Source: Cucumis sativus
Taxonomy: Eukaryota > Streptophyta > Magnoliopsida > Cucurbitales > Cucurbitaceae
Length of the DNA stretch: 64,000 nucleotides
Direction: 5' to 3'
Assembly: GCF_000004075.3 (NCBI RefSeq)
Contig: NC_026659.2
Span: forward strand, 26,554,272-26,618,271
Below the pieces are notes generated by a model. The model did no database searches. It was given only the letters and a program-made list of their open reading frames with translations, and was not told where the DNA came from. Shown piece by piece: positions 1 to 13,185 of this stretch. Position 1 is the stretch's first letter. Each line of letters begins with the position of its first letter. Made by a program: the position numbers and the translations under genes.

Positions 1-80
1 AGTTGGAATGTTGTGAGTCAAATCAAATGAAGTATCTTGCAATAAAAATTTACGACCATTCTAGCAAACGGAAATATTAC

Positions 81-3000
81 CTCGTATAATATCATTGCAA
101 AAGAAAAAACATCCACCTTCTTGTCATATTTTCTGTGTTTAAAAACTTCAGGAGCCATATAACGGTCTTTTCTCAACATGCACGACACGATAAAGAAGAT
201 TTAAGCAATAAGGAATTATGTAGAACTGAAAATAACTGTATGACAGGTACTTACAACTCCCGGTCTCGCCAGTCATTTTGTAAACATCGTGTGAATTTTG
301 AACCTTGATGAGCTTGCTTAGACCGAAATCACCAACTTTTAGATGGTCCGCACCAGAATTCACTAAAAGAACGTTCCTGGTGATATGGTTTTTCAAGTCT
401 CGTATGTTAGTCCGTGGCAAAAGATTTTGGAGTTAGAGAGGGATTGCATGCTCATAAAAGTCTGGAACTCACCTTGGTTTTAGATCACGGTGAATTATAA
501 CATTTGGTTCATTGTGGAGATAAGCCATTCCCCTGCAATAAGAATTGTTATCAAACTAATTAAACCGATGAGTAAACTCCCAAGGAGCAAATGTTCGACT
601 TGATTAAACATCAGATGAATTAATTTGTTATGAAAATTTATTTCTAGAGTTCGAGTAGGATGAGATTTTAGATACTAAGATATCAGTAAGAATGTCTCAA
701 ACAACCAAATGACCTTATTCACAAATAAATTGTGCATTAATGAAAGCCTAGAGATTAGATCGTGGGTATATAAACAAATTTAAAGAAAAACACTAATCTT
801 ATAGCAACATTTTCCAAATAAAGCAAAACTGAGGAATATTTCTTTCTATTTATTTCATCAAGTTTTTTCATTAGGTCGATCCATCATATAAGGGGTTTAA
901 AGCAATCCAACGTCACAATTTGTCAAGTAAAATGCCCCCCTCACTGTGCATAAAAAACCAGATGTAGTTCAGGCAGAAACAGAATCCAAGTAAAAGGAAA
1001 AGAACTAAATCTTTTGATCAGTTCTTTCATCTTCAATAATCTTGTTTCTTACTGGAAAACTTTTCAAAAATTCATGTTCCTTCACATTAAATTAAAATGA
1101 ACGTGGATGAACATTTTTAAGAAAAAACAGATCAATTTTACCACAAGTCAAATAGTAAGATTTTAAAAAAAATAACATTGTGGGAGAATGATCTACCATT
1201 TCCCTAAGAGCAGTGAGGAGCCACATTAGTGTAACGTTCATTTATCTGGTAATATCCAGTGCAAAATAATAGAAACCTTTAGAACTACTCGCTTATTTAA
1301 AAAATTCTGCAGGGCATCTTATTTCTTTTCTACAAAAGTTCTGTGGAATCAAATTTGTATTACCGGGCAATGTCCAGCGCAAAATTGATGGCCGTTGCAG
1401 GACTGAGCGAACCTTTGTCCTTGAGGTACTGGTGAAGATCACCCTAAGGGGCCAATGTCACCGAGCATGAGTAAATTAAAATAATGAAACCAAAAGCTTG
1501 TAGGTATCAAAATAAAAATAAAATCTATCAGTTACCCCTCTCAAGTATTCAGTGATTAGCATAAGTGGTTTCTTCTCAGTGACAGCTCCAAGAAATTGGA
1601 CAATGTTAGGGTGGCGTAGCTTCACCAACAGATTAACCTCATGTCGAAAGTCCTGACTGAACGAGAAAATCCAACACTTACAATTAACTCCAATCCCATT
1701 AACTTAGTAAAAATTTAGGTGGATATTGTAATGAAAAGAAATACGGAAAAAATAATGGAGAATAGTGGTAAGAGGCTTTAGAAATAAATTTTTAATTTAA
1801 GAGAAAGGAGAAATAAATACAAAGGACCAGTATCCAGGAAAAATAAATCCAAAATGGAGATTTTCCATAAAGTTCGCTGTTCTGTTGTACCTTAGGAATA
1901 TGTACAGTACATTGTTTTAGAAGTCAAATACTTTTCCTTCAACATAAATTTTATCAAGCGTAACTAGACAAGGAACAGTTTCATCAGATGGAACTATCTA
2001 AAAGATATTGAATCTTACATCACAAGTCTATCATCTGAAAGTGATGGAAGAATACGTTTGACAGCTACAGGGGTTCCACGCCAATAGGCCTTCAAAATTT
2101 CCCCGAAGGACCCCTGCAGAAGACCGAAATTCATAAGTGAAACCACTCTCTTAAATGAATTGATAGTCATAATAACAAAGCGTTCAAACCAAAAAAAAAA
2201 AAGGCCCAATATTAAATTATTTCAGCACTCATGTTGGGAGGGAAATATATTAAAGATGTTTTCTGGAACACTTGTACAGAATCAAAGGTTTTTAGTTTAA
2301 AGATGTCACATCTTTTCCTAAAATTAAAGATAACACTAACCACAGTCTCTTCCATAACTCAGTTTTTTACACAAGTTAAAAAGGTAAAACTATGGGGGAG
2401 AGATTTTTTTCAGTAACAATATAAGGTAACTGGTTGAAAGAATCTTTTCGGCATTCTGTCTCAAGAAACTTAAACCTCGAAGTCCTCAGTAGTATTGGCT
2501 AAAAGTTACTAATTTTTTCAACCAACTAGCACACTTCAGACCTGTACTTTCATTTCTTGATGCAGTAACTAGCAGAGAAGAGTTTTAGTATAAATTGGTG
2601 AACCAATGGATTCGAAAAAAGGAACTGAAATAGCATAAGCAACTTCCAAGTTCAGTCATCATGCAGACGGATCTCAAATTCAAGGACTGCAAAAGTCTTA
2701 CTTGCTGGCAATTTCAAGAAAGATCATTCTTACCTTGCCTATAATAGCTGAGTTTGAAAAATCCAGTTCAGAAGGATCAATTTCCCAGTCACATTTATTT
2801 GGCAGAGGAGGAGGAACAGGCTTTGGTTCAAAATGGCTTCCATTTTGGCCCTGCAACATATTTTCATTTTCAAAATAGAAGTTAGTAAGAAACCAAATCC
2901 TGATATGAAGAATATTCAGTTTCTCTTGTTGACTATCAAGAAAATTCACAGAAATGAAATATCTTATTCCTTACGCAGTCAGCTCAATAACATGTAAAGT

Positions 3001-4526
3001 AGTAAGATGAGGATATAAGATAAATCATAAATAAAATAGAAAGATAGCAAAGAAATAACATGGAAGACTTGTAGAAAATCCAAGGAAATATGTGATATTG
3101 AGGAACATGGTATGGATGTAAACAGAAGCATCTGAATTAAACACTAGTCAAGGAAATATGTATGCTTGCGAAGAAGAATGAATGGTATAAAGATAAAATT
3201 ACACTAACAAGGCCAATTGGTCCATGCATAGAGTAGACAAAAATACAAACAACCCAGAGGGAAGCTCTTCACTTACATAGGAAAGGCCACCATATGATTT
3301 TAACAGCTCAATCATGCCATGCTTTTTAGCTCCTTCGGCATCAGCTAGCGGCTGTCAAAGATGAGACAAGATCCTTGAAAATTCAACCAGAAATGTTTGG
3401 GTATTGAACAAAATAAAAAGAAAAAAAAGCTAGATTGTGTTGAATAGGACAGTGGTGCTAACTGGTCTACACAAATGTTACACTCAAAAATAGTACTTTA
3501 AACGTTCACACAAAACAACAATGACAAAACAGAGTAGATGACTAGTAAATATGAGAGCAAGCTTATTTTGATCACTTTATATTCCGATAGAGTTGGGAAA
3601 ACTACATTCTTATAGAGTGGCAAAATGTACAGAGCCGCTTAACTCCGCTTAAGGAAAAAGAGCAACCATACAGCAATGAACCAACCGGAAACAAAATTGG
3701 GTATGGAAAGTCATTCTCAGAGTAGTACAATCATAAAGCCCTCGAGCTGCAGGCATCTACTCGTTTTGATTGATAAATTTAATCTCGTGAGTCGTGCACA
3801 CAAATCCAAAGAAGATAGAGATTTTCGAACTCCAAGAGCTTCATATAAAATAAGAAATAATTGGGGTGGGGGAAACGTAGAGCATGATGTTACATAGGAT
3901 TGAATTGGACTTCTTTCCCGGGTTCTTTTTTGCTCATAGGATGTAAGCTGATAACCGCGGATTGCCCACTGGCCTAAGCTAAACAACTCTATACACATGC
4001 TTGAATTATCATATTGACTTGAAACACCAAACATACCGCTCAAGAAACTCGAATTGAAACTAAATACAAAAAGAGCGAATGTAAAACGAACGAAACGTAA
4101 GATAGTAATCGAGCTACCATATAACCAGAGGAAAAAGTTCCTATAAACGATCATTTCCATATAGAACAAGTAGATAAAACTTACAGTGTTCTTCCAGCGA
4201 TCTTGGGCATTAACATCAGCACCATGTTCAATCAAACACTTGGCAACATCGATCCAACCATGAAGCGAAGCAACATGAAGGGGAGTGCGGCTGTCGTAAT
4301 CTCTAGCATGAACAAGGGATTGATCCTCCTCCAGAAGCTTACGAACAGCAGATGGATCATTCTGATGAGCGTGCCACAATATGAGTGACGTCCTACTCAC
4401 TCTTGCTTTCTCCTTTTGCTTCTCCTTACTCGTCCCGGACGCCGATGACGACGATATGTTTCCCCTGCCTCCGGTGCTCCCCGGCGACGGTGAACCGGCG
4501 GGAGTTCCGGAATGTTCAAAGCTCAT
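81..4526 (-). CDS. VIK: VIK-type ankyrin-repeat, Raf-like protein kinase (partial, 3' end outside window)
   Basis: Nine exons can be placed on the minus strand: 4185-4526, 3277-3351, 2734-2850, 2019-2113, 1536-1656, 1364-1443, 473-532, 255-376 and 81-166. They join in frame into 366 residues and the gene runs on past base 1. The start is the ATG at 4526-4524. A Ser/Gly-rich N-terminus leads into ankyrin repeats (about residues 50-140), then the kinase domain: glycine loop around 176-182, Lys197 in VAVK, HRD at 291-293 and DFG at 313-315. All of these catalytic residues are intact. The order ankyrin then kinase, and near identity in the linker, match Arabidopsis VIK (VH1-interacting kinase, Raf-like group C). 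VIK is known to act in provascular signalling and to phosphorylate a tonoplast sugar transporter. Family membership is seen in the sequence; the exact role is inferred from the ortholog. The activation-loop end and C-lobe are mostly missing here. Confidence 0.93.
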
Positions 4527-4821
4527 GACCAAGAAATCCGGATCTTACTGGATCGGATCGGAAGATGGAAAAGAAACCGAACGAAATGTCTTGCTTGACT
4601 TGCAATTCAATTGGATTGAAATGTGAAGAATTGGATATTTGTTTGGATTTATGGATTTGAAGAATAGTTAAATTGTGATTTAAGAATTAAGAACATGTGA
4701 GTGAGAAAGGGAAAGTCAATAAGGAAATGCCAAAATGGGAATAACTTTCATCCGAATCTGAACAAGTTGAAACCAAAAGAAAAGTAATTAATAAGGATTT
4801 TACCTTTTCATTTGTAAATAA

Positions 4822-4847
4822 ATTCATTCATTCATTCATTCATTCAT
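4822..4847. repeat. (ATTC)n microsatellite
   Basis: About six perfect ATTC units in tandem, roughly 300 bp upstream of the kinase start codon. Confidence 0.9.
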
Positions 4848-5129
4848 CTTCCTAACCTTTTACGCTTTATTTTGTCGTTATGATTTTATGATCCCAACTG
4901 TATTTCGTTTCTTTCTTCTCTTTGCTTTTACAAAATTATTATTATTAAAATACAATAATAGCATCACCAATTATAAATTTTGGAGTCTAAGCCTACACTT
5001 TTACTATATTGGGAAATGTCTTCAACCATTCCTTTTTAATATATTATAAAGTAATTATAATAAAATTATGGATAACAACAAAGTGTATATAATTTGTCTG
5101 CTACATTTCTACTCCAACTTTTAGGAGAC

Positions 5130-5349
5130 GTTTAGGACAATGAATAACTTATAATGATCAAAGATTATAATAATTTGGGGTTATAATAATCTTTATCAAA
5201 GTTACTTCCTATTGGAATCTCCACTTTGTCTTGGCCTTTTACTTTGGTAAGTGTTTGGAACTTAATGAGAGAGAGAAGTGAAGAAGGAAAGTGAGAACAC
5301 GTGTTATCATAATGCTATGAGAAATCCTAATTTAATACTAGAGCCAAAC
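5130..5349. mobile_element. Candidate MITE (imperfect terminal inverted repeats)
   Basis: The segment starts with GTTTAGGACAATG and ends with GAGCCAAAC. The reverse complement of its last roughly 45 bases aligns over most of its length to its first 45, with similar spacing of TTAT/ATAA blocks. It is about 220 bp, AT-rich and codes for nothing. I could not identify a clear target-site duplication, so the assignment is tentative. Confidence 0.35.
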
Positions 5350-6086
5350 ACAAAGTAGACAGATAATCCTTTATGGTGCATTAGTGATAGACTAATGTTT
5401 ACCATGTGATTTATCACAACTAATGAACTTCAACATATTTTGTTATATTTATAAAAAAAAAAAAAAATATCGTTAGAATTATAAATATTTTGAATGTAAT
5501 TGTTATATATGTAACAAGTATTTTATCGACGTGGCATGTTTATTTACATAGTTTTGTGCTTATCTAGTTTTGGTTTGTGTGAACACTTTTTAATTATTTA
5601 AAAGAAAATAAACTTTATGAAGTGCAGAATTTTGGCTAACATAATTATTTCGTTAGTTTATTCAAATGAACACAACATTTGAAAAATTCAACGGGGAAAG
5701 ATTCAGGCCTCCTTCCAATCGCTTTCAATAAATGAAAAGAAGAAAAGAAGAAACTTCTTATCTTGAATCGTATTTGAATTAATGGTTAATGTGAACTTGG
5801 TTGAGTTTTAAATTAAGTGCAAGACCTAACTTATACCAAACAATATCAAAACAAATAACTATTTTATTAAAATAACGCTATTATCAGAATACCTATTTCT
5901 TCACATTATTACTTATTATTTCTCATATTCCAACCGTTTTTTCTTCACAATTTATTTATTTATTTATTTCAAAATTTATTACTTCCTTTCTATTTCTAAA
6001 TTTGATAAAATCGTTTAGACAAGATACAATATTATTTAGATTGAGTGTAAGAGTATAAGATTGTTTACTTTGGATATAACGGTACA

Positions 6087-6174
6087 AAATCAATTAATTG
6101 TTCGTGTAAATATTATCATTCTTCTAATTTAAATCAATTAATTGTTCGTGTAAATATTATCATTCTTCTAATTT
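6087..6174. repeat. Perfect 44-bp tandem duplication
   Basis: Bases 6087-6130 are repeated exactly at 6131-6174. The pair sits about 60 bp before the start of the U1/channel segmental duplication, and no matching copy is seen before unit B. Confidence 0.95.
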
Positions 6175-6327
6175 TTAAAACACTTCTGCATAATGCACTT
6201 ACACATGTTAATAACGTTATTTCGCCTTTATAGCATTTAGGTTTGTAAAGAAAAGAGGCCGAAAATGCCGCAAGGAGGAAGACCAGTGGCCCAACCCACA
6301 TAATAGAATAGAAACCGCACCAAAATC

Positions 6328-6379
6328 TTCCCACATCGAAGAAGCTAAAGAAGAACAGAGGTTAAACTCAGTATATAAA
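6328..6379 (+). promoter_or_regulatory. U-snRNA promoter of U1 copy 1 (USE plus TATA)
   Basis: An upstream sequence element TTCCCACATCG at 6328-6338 differs from the plant consensus RTCCCACATCG only at its first base. A TATATAA box starts at 6372. The gap between them is 33 bp and the TATA lies 32 bp before the RNA start. In plants the longer spacing marks RNA polymerase II snRNA promoters; polymerase III snRNA promoters use about one helical turn less. Confidence 0.9.
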
Positions 6380-6403
6380 GCAATGAACTGCAACCGTTGA
6401 AAC

Positions 6404-6565
6404 ATACTTACCTGGACGGGGTCAATGAGCGATCATAAAGGCTCATGGCCTAGGTTGGTGACCTCCATTGCACTCCGGAGGGGTGCCCGTCTAAGGTCTG
6501 CCCAAAGTGGCAGAGCCTACGTCATAATTTGTGGCAGCGGGGGCCTGCGTTCGCGCGGCCCCTTC
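6404..6565 (+). ncRNA. U1: U1 spliceosomal snRNA, copy 1
   Basis: The RNA begins with ATACTTACCTG, whose ACTTACCTG pairs with the 5' splice site in pre-mRNA. Stem-loop I has a clean stem (AATGAGC against GCTCAT) closing a loop GATCATAAAGG, the U1-70K site. Stem-loop II is CCTCC-ATTGCACTCC-GGAGG with the canonical U1A-type loop. The Sm site AATTTGTGG is at 6526-6534, followed by the 3' hairpin with TGCGTTCGCGC. About 162 nt is normal for plant U1. A 3' box (CA-N5-AGTTCAA, 6567-6580) follows. It looks functional. The 3' end is set by homology and may be off by a few bases. Confidence 0.95.
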
Positions 6566-6566
6566 C

Positions 6567-6580
6567 CAATAACAGTTCAA
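6567..6580 (+). terminator. snRNA 3' box of U1 copy 1
   Basis: CA, five bases, then AGTTCAA fits the plant snRNA 3'-end signal CA(N)3-10AGTNNAA, directly after the U1 3' hairpin. Confidence 0.8.
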
Positions 6581-7214
6581 TTTATATATTATTCGCCTTA
6601 ATATAAATTAGAATTATAATTAACATATGGGTGATTTATAATTAAATCTATAACGTGCGCTTTGATGTATAAGTGGTCAATAAATTACGTTCAAACGAAG
6701 CTGTCACTACAGATCGCGCGCGCTTCTCCATTTGGTGGCACTGTGATGTTATGTTTAAGTAACCATCTGATCTTGGATTTAGGGTAGTGAATCGAATCTT
6801 CGTTTTCACGATATGTTCTTTAACGAGTGATTTCGGATTCCATTTTTGTTGAGGCTTCTCCATATTCAGCTGGAGGTTTGAGATTCTATTCCCTACTCAA
6901 ACCGTCAATTATTCTACTCGGTCATCTTTCCTACGATTTCTGAAAGTGTATTTCTGTCTCTGGACTGAAAATTCATGTAAATTGAACTCTGATAGTTCAA
7001 TACATCTAATATTTTTCTTTCGATCGCGAGTTGTTCTTGTTGAGAATTTTCCATTTCTCACTTGTTTGTTATGTTAGTGCTCGTATTTGCAATTGGAGAT
7101 AAAGTGTAGACAGATATCTGTGGCGTTTTTGTTCAGCGGCAATACTATTGTTTGCTATCTGCGGTTTGGGGTTAGTGTACTGTTGCTGAGGATTCAAATT
7201 TTAGTTCCGGGGCG

Positions 7215-10200
7215 ATGTTTGTTTCTGCACTTCTAACGTCCGTGGGAATAAATTCTGCAATATGTTTTTCGTTTCTGGTGCTATATTCTATATTGAGAAA
7301 ACAACCGGCTTACTATAGCATCTATATACCACGCTTGGTGGCTGAAGGAAAGACTAAACGGAGAAGTGATTTCAACCTAGAAAGATTAATACCCTCTGCC
7401 AATTGGTTGAAAAAAGCTTGGATGCTTTCTGAAGAGGAGCTTTTGTCTTCCTCAGGTTTGGATGCGGTAGTGTTCATGCGAATTGTAACTTTCAGGTAAC
7501 TTAGTTTATTCAGGAAATTGTTTTTCTGTTCCATTTGATTTGATTCTCCTTGAACTGAACTAAGAAAGGTTCTAAGTAAGAATTAGATTGTACAGTGGAG
7601 TGGGAAGTAAAAAGGTCGAGGAAATAGTTGGAAATCAGGAGCTAATGTACCTCCTTTTGAGGCTAATAACTGAAATCAAAGAAAGAACTTATTTGTTTGT
7701 GTGATTAGATGACTTCCCCTCCTCACTCTCTTGCCAGTTTTTGGAGGAAAAGAACATGTGGGGAAGTGAGATCAGTGTTAGGATTGGATTGCTTTTGTGT
7801 TCTTTAACTGTCACTTCTTGTTAGACCTTCAACCAAAAACATCATGGGTGTTATTGCATGTTTTCACAATGGTCCGTTTGGTTCTTTACTTTCTATACTA
7901 CCGGGTTTGTTTGATATTTATTCTGTTCCACTCATATTTTAAACGTCTTTTAATTATTGTTATTTTTTTGGTTTGAAAAACGTTGCAGCCTGAAAGTGCT
8001 TTTATTTGCTGGGATCATTGGAATTTTTGTTCTCCTTCCAGTCAACTGTTCTGGAGATCAACTTGCGGATGTTGACATTGCTAATATTTCAAATAACTCC
8101 CTAGATGTATTCACTATCTCCAATGTAAAGGACGGATCACACTGGTATGTTGTAATCGTGATTTTATATTTAATATCAAATGGATGCTTAAATTTGAATA
8201 CTTTTAAGTGTAGATTAAGTGTAGGTTAATTGTGAGAGTAGATATTCAAATGATCTTCTGCTCAAATGGTCAGCTTTCTGACACCTACCCACAGATATTA
8301 TGTAAGCACACGATGTGATGCAAGTTTTTTTGGCGTTTTGATATTTTAATTTTTTTTCCTAAGATTCATACCTTGGTCAGTGATCAATGAAATTCACTTT
8401 CTTGTGGATCACTGGAGAACTTCTGGTTTTCTTATTTTTAGGCAAATACCACAAAACTAATTGGTTCCTTCGAGTTGGCAGGTTATGGATCCACTTTTCG
8501 GCTGTGTATCTTATCACCGCGTATATATGCTGTCTACTGTACTATGTAGGTGACAAGCCAGTAAAATATTTGTGCTTCTTCGTATATATGTTTCAGTGAT
8601 ATTTATTTAATATTTCTGCAGCCACTTGACTAGCATTCTTTCCTCCGATGCTATTCTGGTGAAAATCATGAGCATTGTGCATTCAAATAACAACTAACAG
8701 TTGTATTTTTGGAAGGAATGATCCTTCTTTGAAAATAAACCTATTATCTTAGCTTCTTAAATGCCTGCACAAGTGTGACAGTACAGAGGATGTTGTTTCA
8801 CCCATAAATGATATTTACAAACTCTTGGCATCTTTCTGAACTTAATTGTAGTTCAAGGCAATCTGTACGGTTAATTAATAACGTTGGTTGATCTCAAAGT
8901 TTATATCTGCAGGAGTATGACTATATTTCTTCAAAAAGGATCGAATATTTTTGTTCATCCAAGCCTCTATTTCATCAGTTTACCATCTTAGTTCGTGCAA
9001 TTCCTGCTTCTCCAGGGAGAAACATCAGCGACACTGTTGAGAATTTCTTCACTGAGCATCACCCTTCAACCTATCTGTCTCATACAGTTGTTCGTCGGAC
9101 AAGCAAACTTCGAGGCCTCATTGTAAGCTTTAGACTTATGTTTCATCTCATGTCTTTTTTTCTTACATGAAGAAAGAAACTTGTATCAGGAAAACAAGGT
9201 TCACTTCCTCAGTCTGCATTTCTCATGTTGGAGTTGCATATGAACACCGGCTGTTGGTGCACTTAATATGTTATTATAGTTACCTAATATGTTGCTCTTT
9301 TTCTCCTCTTTTCTCAGCATGATGCGACAACACATTACAGAAAGCTTGTTCGCTTACAATCAAATCCTGCACAAGTAAATTCTAACCGTGGCAGTTGTTT
9401 TGGATTGTTCAGAAGGAAGGCCGATCTTGTTGATCGATATGGAAAAAGGTTAGGGGACATAGAACAACATCTGAGATTAGAACAATCGGAGGTTTCATCG
9501 GCAGGAAAAGTATGCACTTCCTTATTGAATTATTTTTCTTTCTTTTTGATGCATTTTTAATCTATTCCTGAATCTCAAGTTAAAAATAGTTAGTACCATG
9601 GAAGGTAAGTTTGTCGTCAACCAAGTTTGACATTCATCAATGTGGAGGTTATAGCTAAAAATGCTGAAAGGTAAGCAATTCATTTTAAAATCCTTAAAGG
9701 TAAGCAATCAATTATTATAGCTAACAATAGACTTGAGCAGCAAGTGTCACTCTTGAAAATCAAACATTACACATATTATTATATGTTTCTTAAATTTTCT
9801 AGTTGACAATAGAATAACACGTCTAATTAGAACTGATTATTGCAATAATTTCAAGGATGATTCTATGGTTCTAAATGGTACAATAATAAAGCTTAAGTTT
9901 AAAATCTTATTTATTATGAAATAAATACAATGGGAAGATTTTTGTGGGCTTTTTTTCTTTCCTCAATCGAATTTCATTTTCTACCCATAGCTTTCCTTTT
10001 ACCAAGGTGAAGGTGCTTTCACAACATGGAAATTCTTTGCCCTGTTTACTGGCCTTGATGCAGTGAATTTATTTGTGAAATGGAATTTATCTTGCGACTA
10101 AATGAAATACTGAAGTTTCACAATGAAACTGGTGCAATTGCCCCTGCTCCTGAAATTTGTGATGCCTACGTCCAAGTCTGGCTGCGAATGATAACAATAA

Positions 10201-13185
10201 CTGTCCATCCCATAATCTTGTAAAATTAAGTCATTATGGTTTTCAAGCATCAACTTATTCCTTTCGTTTATTTATAAATAGATCGGTAAGAGTTGGCAAT
10301 TATGAAAAGTATGTTGGATAATTTCCATGATATCCAGTTAGAATTTCAACAAATAGTCTATTACTTATTGTTTTCTTTTGGAGTTCATCAAGACTAAATT
10401 GGAATGCTTTCATTAAACTGTTAAAGAAATTTCTGTTTATTTTTCTATATTTAGAATCGTGATTTACTTCTAAGCTGGTGGAGATTGACATGTCAATATC
10501 TCTTGTTATGCCAGTTTCTAGGATTTAGGATTGTTAAGTGACTTGTACAGCTAATATGGAAGGTGTTCCTGGTCACACTACTTGGTAGATTGAATCAAAC
10601 TAATTAACATTTTTTTCTTCGTTACAAAAGGAAGTTCCAGCAGCTTTTGTATCCTTCAAGTCACGTTATGGTGCTGCCATTGCTATGCATATGCAACAGT
10701 CGAATAATCCCATTCAATGGGTCACAGAGCAAGCTCCTGAGCCACACGATGTATATTGGCCTTTCTTTTCTTCAACATTTATGCAAAGATGGTTATCTAA
10801 GCTGGGAGTTGCGGTTGCATGTTTCCTTCTTATTGTGCTATTTTTTATACCAGTTGTTTTGGTGCAAGGACTGACTAACCTTAATCAGTTGCAAATTTGG
10901 TTTCCATTCCTTAAAGGCATTCTTACCATGTAAGTGGTCACTCTTTCACCTAGCTCTTGTTAGAAGTAGCATTTCTTTCCTCCACCTCCTTTTATTTATT
11001 TAGTTACTATTTTCCTTAAGCAATGCCAAAAACTGAAGTTAAAAATCTTTAGAAGTCCATGTTTATATGAATCTGATAACTATTAATATAAATTTGTCAT
11101 AGAAAGCACGAGTGATTAATTCCAATGAAATGATTTTAGTTCTTTGAATACTTGGTTTCTGGAGTTGTCACAGAAAGCATAAAAAAGCCAATTAAAGGCC
11201 ACGTATATATTTTCCCCTTTTGGAGAACTGTTTGCTTGTTGATCAACAAACAGTTGATCATTTTTCTGTTTGACGATATTCAATAAATGCTAAATGTTTC
11301 ACGTGTATGGTTTACCTTCTCCTGCTTGTCTGATGTTCTAATGTTTGAACCTCTGATTATATTACAGAACATTCATTAGTCAAGTAATAACAGGATATCT
11401 TCCTAGCCTTATCCTTCAAATGTTCATGAAGATGGTGCCCCCTATAATGGAATGTCTCTCATCCATTCAAGGATATATTTCTTTAAGCGACATAAAAAAG
11501 AGTGCATGTTTCAAAGTATTGTGGTTCACTATATGGAATGTTTTCTTTGCTACTGTCTTCTCGGGAACAGCTCTGTTTCAACTATCATTGGTTTTTGAGC
11601 CAAAAAATATTCCTACGAAGCTTGCTGTGGCTGTACCTGGACAGGTGAAGCCTTGTGTCCCTTTGATAACTTTCTTTGAAGCTTTTACAAATCACTAAAA
11701 ATACTTTGAGCCATTTTGTCACATTGTCACATTTGTATATCCTTTCAAGCCTGAACTCACATGATTCAATGAGATTTAGCTATAGTGTCTTTGGTTCTCA
11801 CATTTTTGTGTCTGTCTAAATTGGCTAGGCAAGGTTGTTAAATTCGTAAGCTGTGTTAACTTTGTTGTACAAGTGCAACCATTTAACTTAGTTTCAATCA
11901 TATATTGGCATCTTGCACTTCTATTTGAGGATCATATCATGTGGACAAATTTCTTATCACTGTAAAAGTTATTAGGTCAAAGACATGAATTTGTGATTCA
12001 AATTTTTTTGTTGCTTCCATGCTATGGTAGGCTTCATAAATAGCACACTCCAGGTAGGGTGTTTCTGGAATCATTAGTTGACTACATTGGTTTATACAAT
12101 TTACAATCTTAGGCAGGCATAGTGTCCTGTGGCTGATCCGGAGCCTGAGAATCTGGAGGAGACTCTACGACTACAAATATTTATCCAAATTTGAATAAAG
12201 GATTAATTTGGTGATATTATAGAAATAATGGATTTATTTATAAATAAAGCTGGGAACTTTATATGATCATGGGGCACTGTGTTTTATACTTCCGACTCTT
12301 TGTCTTGATTGTAGGCTTCATTTTTTATTGCTTATGTTGTCACATCTGGATGGACGAGCTCACTATCTGAACTCATCAACCTCTTCCCTCTTATTACCAG
12401 TCTTGTTACGAGACCTTTCAGTGGAAACTCGGACCACGAATTAGAAGTTCCATCCATTCCTTACCACAAGGACATTCCAAATATTCTTTTTTTTGTACTT
12501 CTTGGTATCACATATTTCTTCCTAGCTCCACTTATTTTGCCCTTCCTTCTTGTCTACTTCAGTTTGGAGTACATAGTCTATCGCAACCAGGTTTGTCATC
12601 TTATTTTAGTTTTGTTCTACTGATTTATGGTTAGTATATTTTTCTCGTTTGCTGAAGCTGGAAGCTATTTCTCGTATTCTTGGCAATCACTTTTTTTCTT
12701 TATGTATAACGTGCAGTTCGTAAATGTGTATGCACCCAAGTATGAAACTGCTGGGAAGTTCTGGCCTATTGCACACAGTTGCATGATATTTTCTTTGTTA
12801 CTCATGCATGCTATAGCTGTGGGAATATTCACACTGAAGGGGCTTCCCCTGGCTTCAACCTTATTGCTTCCTCTCCCCATTTTAACTCTTCTTTTTAATG
12901 AATACTGTCGGAAACGGTTTCTACCCAATTTTTCTGCTTATTCTGCAGAAGTAAGTTTACTTGCTGCAAGGCTGCAATATTATTCTTCAACTCCCTCCAA
13001 CACTGATCTTAACACCCCACATTGTTGTTTTTCAGGCTTTGATAAAGAAGGATAGAGAAGATGAAAATGATCCTACAATGGCTGAATTTCTTGATAAATT
13101 GGTCACCGCATATGGTGATCCGGCCTTGATGCCAGTAAGCTTCACTACAAATGCCGACAGTCTTAACCGCCCGCTGATGTACTGA
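7215..13185 (+). CDS. OSCA/CSC1-like (ERD4 family, HYP1-type) osmosensitive cation channel
   Basis: Ten exons: 7215-7495, 7989-8144, 8482-8545, 8913-9122, 9318-9509, 10631-10929, 11368-11644, 12315-12590, 12717-12950 and 13036-13185. They total 2139 bp, giving 712 residues. The protein follows the OSCA/CSC1 plan. There is a first membrane helix at about 5-25 and the N-terminal RSN1_TM region to about 165 (motif GIFVLLPVN). A cytosolic PHM7 domain with [10 protein letters not shown] spans about 175-345. The membrane RSN1_7TM core follows to about 630, with LPSLI, PPIM and [11 protein letters not shown] segments, then a short tail. Characterised members are calcium-permeable channels gated by osmotic or mechanical stress at the plasma membrane. 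It resembles Arabidopsis HYP1 and, by position, the At1g69450 gene. It lies 650 bp downstream of U1 copy 1 on the same strand. A damaged copy follows at 14849-16790. Family call is firm; clade and ion selectivity are inferred. Confidence 0.93.

Larger units (their letters stand above)
4527..6234. other. Intergenic region upstream of the kinase gene
   Basis: No gene is seen. It should contain the promoter and 5' leader of the minus-strand kinase gene. It also holds an ATTC microsatellite at 4822-4847, a MITE-like element at 5130-5349 and a perfect 44-bp tandem duplication at 6087-6174. The rest is AT-rich with short homopolymers. Confidence 0.7.
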
